Positions 57,369 through 61,520 of a stretch of 61,520 nucleotides of DNA are shown piece by piece. The DNA is taken from assembly GCF_002095395.1 (NCBI RefSeq), contig NZ_MJEI01000072.1:1-61520 (forward strand), written 5' to 3'. Positions within the stretch are counted from its first letter, which is position 1, and each line of letters starts with the position of its first letter. The DNA is from Williamsia sp. 1135 (GTDB lineage: Bacteria > Actinomycetota > Actinomycetes > Mycobacteriales > Mycobacteriaceae). The notes below the pieces were generated by a model. The model made no database searches. It saw only the letters and a list, made by a program, of their open reading frames with translations, and had not been told where the DNA came from. Both the position numbers and the translations under genes were made by a program.

Positions 57369-58204
57369 GTAACTCCCAACCCGTTGCAGCACCGAAAGCG
57401 CTTGTGCTGCGAAGTCCTGGCCCACAGGCCATCGGACTGCTGCGATCGGAGTGGACGAAACTTGTTTCGTTGCGATCGGCTATTTGGTCGCTGACCTCGT
57501 TGGTAGTCGTGACTGTCGGCTTCACCGCGTTGTTCACATGGTTTACCGTGGCCAACTGGGGCAGGGTCGACTCGGCGGCGCAGCTGCAGATCATGGCCGA
57601 CCCCGCTCGCCAGATATTGGGCGCGGGATTCCAATTCGGTCAGTTGGCGGTCTGTGTTCTGGGTGTCTTGATGGTGACCAGTGAATACGCCAGCGGAACG
57701 ATCCGGGCGAGCCTGTTGGCGGTACCGGCACGGGTACCGGTACTGGCCAACAAATGTGCAGTGTTTGCGGCGGTCGTGTTTGTCGTGGGCGAAGTCACGG
57801 CGTTCCTGGCATTTTTCGTGGGAGCGGCCGTGATCCGTCCGCGCGCATCAGTGTCGCTGGCTGACCCGGGTGTGGTGCGTGCGGTGTTGGGTACGGGTTT
57901 GTATCTCGCGTTGCTCGGGGTCATGGCCATCGCGATCGGCGTGCTCGTCCGTCACACCGCGGGAGCCATCACCGGGATCATAGGTTTCGTTCTCGTTCTG
58001 GGACCGTTGGCTCAGTTGCTCCCCGGCACGATCGGGCAGCACATCCACGCGTATCTACCCTCGGAGGCGGGAATACTGATTGCCTCTCCCCAGCAGGCGC
58101 CCACTGATCTACTCTCGCCCTGGCAAGGTTTCGGTGTCGCGTGCTTCTGGACGGCGTTGTTGATCGCCTTGGCCGGGTACACGCTGAAACGGCGCGACGC
58201 GTAG
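57365..58204 (+). CDS. ABC-2 type transporter permease
   Basis: A 279-residue membrane protein with about six TM helices after a soluble N-terminus; GLLRSEWTKLVSLRSAIWSL marks the ABC-2 family start and MVTSEYASGTIRASLLAVP the loop after TM2. It forms the channel partner of the ATPase at 56421-57368, overlapping it by 4 bp. Stop TAG. Confidence 0.85.
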   Translation: MSNSQPVAAPKALVLRSPGPQAIGLLRSEWTKLVSLRSAIWSLTSLVVVTVGFTALFTWFTVANWGRVDSAAQLQIMADPARQILGAGFQFGQLAVCVLGVLMVTSEYASGTIRASLLAVPARVPVLANKCAVFAAVVFVVGEVTAFLAFFVGAAVIRPRASVSLADPGVVRAVLGTGLYLALLGVMAIAIGVLVRHTAGAITGIIGFVLVLGPLAQLLPGTIGQHIHAYLPSEAGILIASPQQAPTDLLSPWQGFGVACFWTALLIALAGYTLKRRDA

Positions 58205-58464
58205 GTGGCGACCTCAGTTCGTTCAGGGGCACAACAGATACTGAGGCGTGTCTGTGCTGAGGACTCGAAATGCTAAAGGGCAACAATTCAGAACGTGAAG
58301 GGAATCATCATGCGTGCAGATCAGGTAGTCCCTCAGTCAATTGATCGGGGTCTCGCCAGGGTGACGGCGGGCCGATGAGGTCGCCGTCAGCTTTGCAGTC
58401 GGGCTCTGGGCATCTGAAGACGTACCAGCGTTTGCGCGACGTGGTGACGTCACTCGAAGGTGCC

Positions 58465-58476
58465 GGCCTATAGTCC
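58465..58476. promoter_or_regulatory. DosR-like box upstream of the SRPBCC gene
   Basis: GGCCTATAGTCC differs from GGACTATAGTCC at one base and keeps the symmetric centre. It is 93-104 nt before GTG 58569. Otherwise nothing is recognised in 58205-58568. Confidence 0.5.
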
Positions 58477-58568
58477 TAGCACTCATCACCCGGCCACTTC
58501 GTCGCAGACGGACGAGGTGGGGCGCAACCTCAGCTGAACTCGACGCCATCTATCCCGGGGACGACATT

Positions 58569-59076
58569 GTGCCGCAACCGAACTGGGAGTACACCCACGC
58601 GATCGACATCGACGCACCGAGGGAGCGCGTATGGCCGTGGCTGACTCAGATCGGACAGGGACGTGGCGGTTTCTACAGCTACGAAGGTTTGGAGAATCTC
58701 GTCGGCTGTCAGATGCGAAACACCACCGACATCCATCCCGAGCTCGGATCGCTCGAGGTGGGCGATGAAGTCAAGCTGCACCCGAAGGCGCCCGGGTTGC
58801 GTGTAGCAGTGGCCGACCCGAACAGTTCTCTGGTGCTGTTCGGTAGTGCTGAAGGGTCATCGGATCTGTCTCTGTGGGCCTTTCACCTCATCGACGTCGG
58901 CAACGGGCGAAGCCGGCTGATCGAACGCGGACGGTACGCAAACGGTCGCGGATTGGTCAGTCGCCTCAGTTTTGCTCCGACGTTCCTGGAGCCGATATCG
59001 TTTTGTGATGAGTCGAAAGATGTTACTCACGGTTGCCGATTTGGCAGGTTCAGGGAAACCCGCGCAACGAAAGTGA
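58569..59076 (+). pseudogene. SRPBCC (START-like) domain protein, frameshifted
   Basis: GTG 58569 (GGGGA upstream) starts VPQPNWEYTHAIDIDAPRER, then VWPWLTQIGQGRGGFYSYEG, the signature of an actinobacterial SRPBCC subfamily that binds lipophilic ligands. Near 59001 a T run is one base too long: removing a T restores EPISF-VMSRKMLLTVADLAGS and a stop at 59076, whereas the present frame runs on to 59096 with an unrelated tail. Either a recent frameshift or a sequencing error. In-frame homology-like residues (RWGATSAELDAIYPGDDIV) continue upstream of 58569 without a clear start. Confidence 0.7.
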
Positions 59077-59149
59077 CCGCGAATGGCCTGCCGTAGTATG
59101 CTGGCGGATCGGTCGGCAGACCCTGGATCCAGAGGCACTGGCAGGCCGT

Positions 59150-59452
59150 GCCTTCGTTACGCGGGCGGACGCCGAGGCTCATCATGACGAACTCAATGCG
59201 GCGAGGCGCACCGGGCAAGCGACTGCTCTAGCCGAGGAGAGGAAGGCCTGCGGGTCTGCGCGTCGACCACTACGGACGAACCTGCTGGGCAGTAAGCGTG
59301 TGAAGGTTGCCGAGCGGATCCTGGTGGCCTTGATCGACGGACTACAGATGCAATGGATGTACGACCCCGCTGCGGACATGGCCGACCACGTTGCCCACCT
59401 GTGGTCGTTGATCGCGCCGGCGTCGGATTGCTGTGCATCCTCTAACCGATAA
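59150..59452 (+). pseudogene. Probable TetR-type C-terminal fragment
   Basis: The frame contains AERILVALIDGLQMQWMYDP, a segment typical of the ligand domain end of TetR proteins, followed by a final helix. No helix-turn-helix lies upstream; the preceding residues do not match the family. Treated as a remnant. Confidence 0.45.
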
Positions 59453-59478
59453 TGCGCGGCAGCCTGGAATGACGGACG

Positions 59479-59778
59479 GTGGCGAGAGGGATGAGCCGTT
59501 CGGACCTCAAGGAGGTCGGTGAGCTGCTCGACGACGGTGACAGCGGTCTGATCCTCATTGCTGCGAGGGACCCTGAGTCGCGGGTCGAGAAGGCCCTTGG
59601 GAGGGCAGCCAAGATCACAACGGAACAGCTCGAGGCGGATGCAGAGCAGGTCAGCAAAGAGATTAACGAGGCGTACGAGGCATTGAGAGTTCGCACTTTG
59701 CGGGCGACCTCTAGGCAGGGGCTGTGCCAACGAATTCTTTACCTCGCAGTTTTGTGCCCCCGGTCAGACTCGAACTGA
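59479..59778 (+). pseudogene. Truncated actinobacterial stress-associated protein (DUF1269/DUF6325-like), C-terminal part
   Basis: GMSRSDLKEVGELLDDGDSG and VEKALGRAAKITTEQLEADA resemble the C-terminal half of DUF1269/DUF6325-like proteins. The N-terminal part is absent, and the end runs into the tRNA-like sequence at 59755. Looks truncated at both ends by rearrangement. Confidence 0.5.
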
Positions 59779-59779
59779 C
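59755..59779 (-). other. tRNA 3'-end-like sequence, possible attachment-site remnant
   Basis: On the minus strand there is a 5-bp T stem (GTCAG with CTGAC) around a canonical TTCGAGT loop, followed by a seven-base acceptor strand CGGGGGC and an A discriminator. The rest of a tRNA (5' acceptor GCCCCCG, D and anticodon arms) is not found in 59780-59830. A lone tRNA 3' end is what integrase attachment sites leave behind. Confidence 0.5.
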
Positions 59780-59818
59780 ACTGGACGGGTTTTGAACTTG
59801 CCGTCGTGGATGTTTGCT
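59780..59818. repeat. Diverged repeat, copy 2 (copy 1 at 56026-56063)
   Basis: Begins directly after the tRNA-like sequence and aligns with 56026-56063 at about 82% by eye. The minus-strand frame ends in a TGA inside the tRNA-like T arm. A 7-bp hairpin (GCGCTAA, 59880-59886, with TTAGCGC, 59893-59899) follows; nothing else is recognised to 60234. Confidence 0.5.
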
Positions 59819-60259
59819 GATCGCTGTCGTTGTTGGGTGTTTGTGAATCATGCAGCGCGGTAGAGTTATTGGCGCTCCTGCGCTAAATCTAATTAGCGCG
59901 GGATGCCTGCCGATCACCTGCGGCGACGTGGATTGCGTCTATCCAACTACTTCAGACGTTACTGGTGCTCCCTGGCGGAGCCGTCCCCGTATTTATGAGT
60001 GCACGAACCCGGTAACGGATGGTTGACGGAGCGTTTCGAGATCTGGTCGGAGTCGGCTGACACCTCGCGAGCGACCGGCAACTGCGGATAGTGCTCTCAT
60101 GGCAGGAGATGGCCCGGAGAGCTGGTCAGCTTCTTCGGGCACCGGTGCGGGCGGTCAGGTAGGCCATTGGTCGGGGGAAAGTGCGTGCGAGGGGTGCCAT
60201 CATCGCCCACCGCCACGGGAGGTAGATGAGGTTCCCCCCAAACCGTAGAGGCATCGATA

Positions 60260-60562
60260 ATGAGGAGCACGATGTCTGAGAAGCGGAAGAAGTACGACCG
60301 GGAGTTCCGTGATGGGGCGGTCCGGATCGTCGAGGAGACGGGTAAACCGATCGCCCAGGTCGCGCGCGATCTGGGGGTCAACGAGGGCACCCTGGGCAAC
60401 TGGGTCAACCGTGCGCGCGCCGAGCGCGGCGGCGAGGATGAGGCGAGCGGCGATAGTGCTGCCGAGCTCAAGCGGTTGCGTGCCGAGGTGGCCGAGTTGC
60501 GGATGGAGCGCGATGTTTTAAAACGATCGGTGGTCCTGTGGGTGAAGGAGGCGACGAAGTGA
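60260..60562 (+). CDS. IS3-family OrfA (helix-turn-helix protein)
   Basis: A 100-residue protein with an N-terminal helix-turn-helix (KYDREFRDGAVRIVEETGKP; VARDLGVNEGTLGNWVNRAR) and a C-terminal leucine-zipper-like helix (LKRLRAEVAELRMERDVLKR). It binds IS ends and regulates transposition. ATG 60272 (MSEKRKK) is an equally good start. It carries the slippery site at 60517-60523. Confidence 0.9.
   Translation: MRSTMSEKRKKYDREFRDGAVRIVEETGKPIAQVARDLGVNEGTLGNWVNRARAERGGEDEASGDSAAELKRLRAEVAELRMERDVLKRSVVLWVKEATK
60517..60523 (+). promoter_or_regulatory. -1 programmed frameshift site T_TTA_AAA
   Basis: Within orfA the zero-frame codons TTA AAA are preceded by T, the canonical X_XXY_YYZ heptamer. 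A -1 slip continues as T-I-G-G-P-V-G-E-G into orfB, giving the OrfAB transposase. Confidence 0.7.
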
Positions 60563-61497
60563 TGCTGGCCCGCTTCATCGCAGAGCAGAGGACCACCTAT
60601 CGAGTGCCACATACGGTCACGTGCGCGCTGCTTGGCGTGAGTATGGCGTGGTTCTACAAGTGGTTCAAGCGTTCTCAAAAGCCGGGTGCAGCAACAGGAT
60701 TGCATACCGCGCGTGACTATCGGCGCGACACGGTAGACCGCGCAGTCAAGGTCAAGTTCATGACATTGCGGGGCTTGCATGGTTCCCCGCGGCTGCACGT
60801 GGACCTGCGTGAGGACGGGTGGACAGTGAGCGAGAAGACGGTCGCGGATTCGATGCGCCGGCAGGGTTTGGTGGCACGCCGGATCCGTCGCCGAAACGGG
60901 CTGACCCGGCAGGACAAGACGGCACCGAAGTTCCCGGATCTGGTGCGCCGGAACTTCACCGCGACGCGTCCGAACGAGAAGTGGGTCGGCGATATCACCG
61001 AGATCCCGACTGCGGCCGGGAAGTTGTATCTGGCGACCGTGATCGACCTCTACAGCCGCCGATTGCTGGGTGCGGCCACCAGCGTGCATCCAGACGCACC
61101 GCTCGCGTGTGCAGCAATCGAGATGGCGGTGGCCACCCGAGGCGGTAAGCAGGCCATAAGGCGTGACGAGGAGTCCGAACGGGTCATCTTCCACAGTGAC
61201 CGCGGGTCGACGTACACCTCCAACAAGTTCACCAAGCTGTGCCGTCGGATGGGACTCCGTCAGTCGATGGGCCGCGTCGGGTCATGCTTCGACAATGCCG
61301 CTGCCGAAGCGTTCTTCTCTTCCCTGGAGTGGGAGGTACTGTCACGCAACGATTTCGAGACTCTTGCCGGAGCCAAGGCCGGTGTGCTTGACTGGTGTTA
61401 CGGCTTCTACAACCACGTCCGCCGGCACTCCACGATTGGGATGGTCAGCCCCATCGACTACGAGAACGCTGCAGTCGCGGAGCCCGAAGCCGCATAG
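60562..61497 (+). CDS. IS3-family OrfB transposase (rve integrase core)
   Basis: A 311-residue DDE integrase-type domain, made mainly as an OrfAB fusion. Catalytic residues appear in WVGDITEI (Asp), FHSDRGSTYTS (Asp) and NAAAEAFFSSLEWE (Glu). ATG 60562 overlaps the orfA stop (TGATG); the frame is open from 60538. The N-terminal HTH_21 region (FMTLRGLHGSPRLHVDLRED) is present. No lesions. Confidence 0.9.
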   Translation: MLARFIAEQRTTYRVPHTVTCALLGVSMAWFYKWFKRSQKPGAATGLHTARDYRRDTVDRAVKVKFMTLRGLHGSPRLHVDLREDGWTVSEKTVADSMRRQGLVARRIRRRNGLTRQDKTAPKFPDLVRRNFTATRPNEKWVGDITEIPTAAGKLYLATVIDLYSRRLLGAATSVHPDAPLACAAIEMAVATRGGKQAIRRDEESERVIFHSDRGSTYTSNKFTKLCRRMGLRQSMGRVGSCFDNAAAEAFFSSLEWEVLSRNDFETLAGAKAGVLDWCYGFYNHVRRHSTIGMVSPIDYENAAVAEPEAA

Positions 61498-61520
61498 AGG
61501 AGTCCTCCACGATTTGGGGG

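Larger units (their letters stand above)
60235..61520 (+). mobile_element. IS3-family insertion sequence, reaching the window end
   Basis: Imperfect inverted repeats bracket orfA and orfB: CCCCCAAACCGTAGAGGC (60235-60252) and the complement of 61503-61520 agree at 15 of 18 bases. The window stops at the right end, so target duplication cannot be checked. Confidence 0.88.

Noticed and set aside
58311-58379. 22-codon frame with a purine-rich leader before the SRPBCC gene
   Set aside because: Too short with no conserved feature; cannot be distinguished from chance.
59755-59830. Complete tRNA gene
   Set aside because: Only the T arm and 3' acceptor strand are present; no matching 5' acceptor GCCCCCG, D arm or anticodon arm follows.

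Overview
The window is GC-rich (well over 60% by eye), with short intergenic gaps, ATGA/TGATG stop-start overlaps and many GTG starts. The families present (DevR/DevS, Acg-type nitroreductases, tandem universal stress proteins, an Rv1733c-like protein, an Rv2004c-like kinase, a mycothiol-linked DsbA-like protein) point to a mycolic-acid actinobacterium of the Gordonia/Rhodococcus/Williamsia/Mycobacterium group. Both window ends coincide with insertion-sequence termini: an IS701-type element fills 1-1419 and an IS3-type element runs from about 60235 to 61520. The window is therefore probably one contig of a draft assembly broken at repeats.

Layout. (1) 1-4.2 kb is debris plus a regulator/enzyme pair: the IS701 element beside the 3' part of an ECF41-type sigma factor, an IS transposase scrap, a divergent TetR/SDR pair with a palindromic spacer, and a patatin C-terminal fragment. 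(2) 4.2-8.1 kb is a minus-strand ABC importer (lipoprotein, permease, ATPase) plus an FhuF-like Fe-S reductase, behind a cobalamin riboswitch. (3) 8.2-12.8 kb is an arginine deiminase operon arcD-arcA-arcB-arcC whose arcA carries an in-frame amber codon. (4) 13.1-17.0 kb is a CsoR/CstR-like repressor divergent from an MMPL transporter, DUF2892, DUF302 and DsbA-like genes, with two palindromic operators between. (5) 17.0-59.1 kb is a long dormancy (DosR/DevR)-type block: six tandem-domain universal stress proteins, two Acg-like nitroreductases, alcohol dehydrogenases, PEP synthase, PfkB, Hsp20, DevS, DevR, two P-type ATPases (one fused to hemerythrin), flavodoxin-like proteins, ABC exporters, an SPFH (stomatin-like) cassette and small membrane proteins. 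(6) 59.1-61.5 kb is debris again: gene fragments, a tRNA 3'-end-like sequence and the IS3 element.

How it fits together. Sites resembling the DosR box (GGGACTTTNGNCCC-like) recur about 35-125 nt upstream of most transcription units from the arc operon (12.9 kb) to 58.5 kb. The simplest reading is that DevS senses O2/NO/redox and DevR switches on arginine fermentation, PEP/fructose-phosphate metabolism, chaperone and stress proteins, flavin proteins and ion pumps. This is inference from sequence; DevR binding has not been shown here.

Several genes carry single lesions: arcA (amber), PEP synthase (frameshift with ATGA overlap), the first P-type ATPase (amber just before DKTGT) and an SRPBCC gene (extra T). 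TAG also ends intact genes here, so codon reassignment is unlikely; the choice is between early decay of the anaerobic programme and assembly error.
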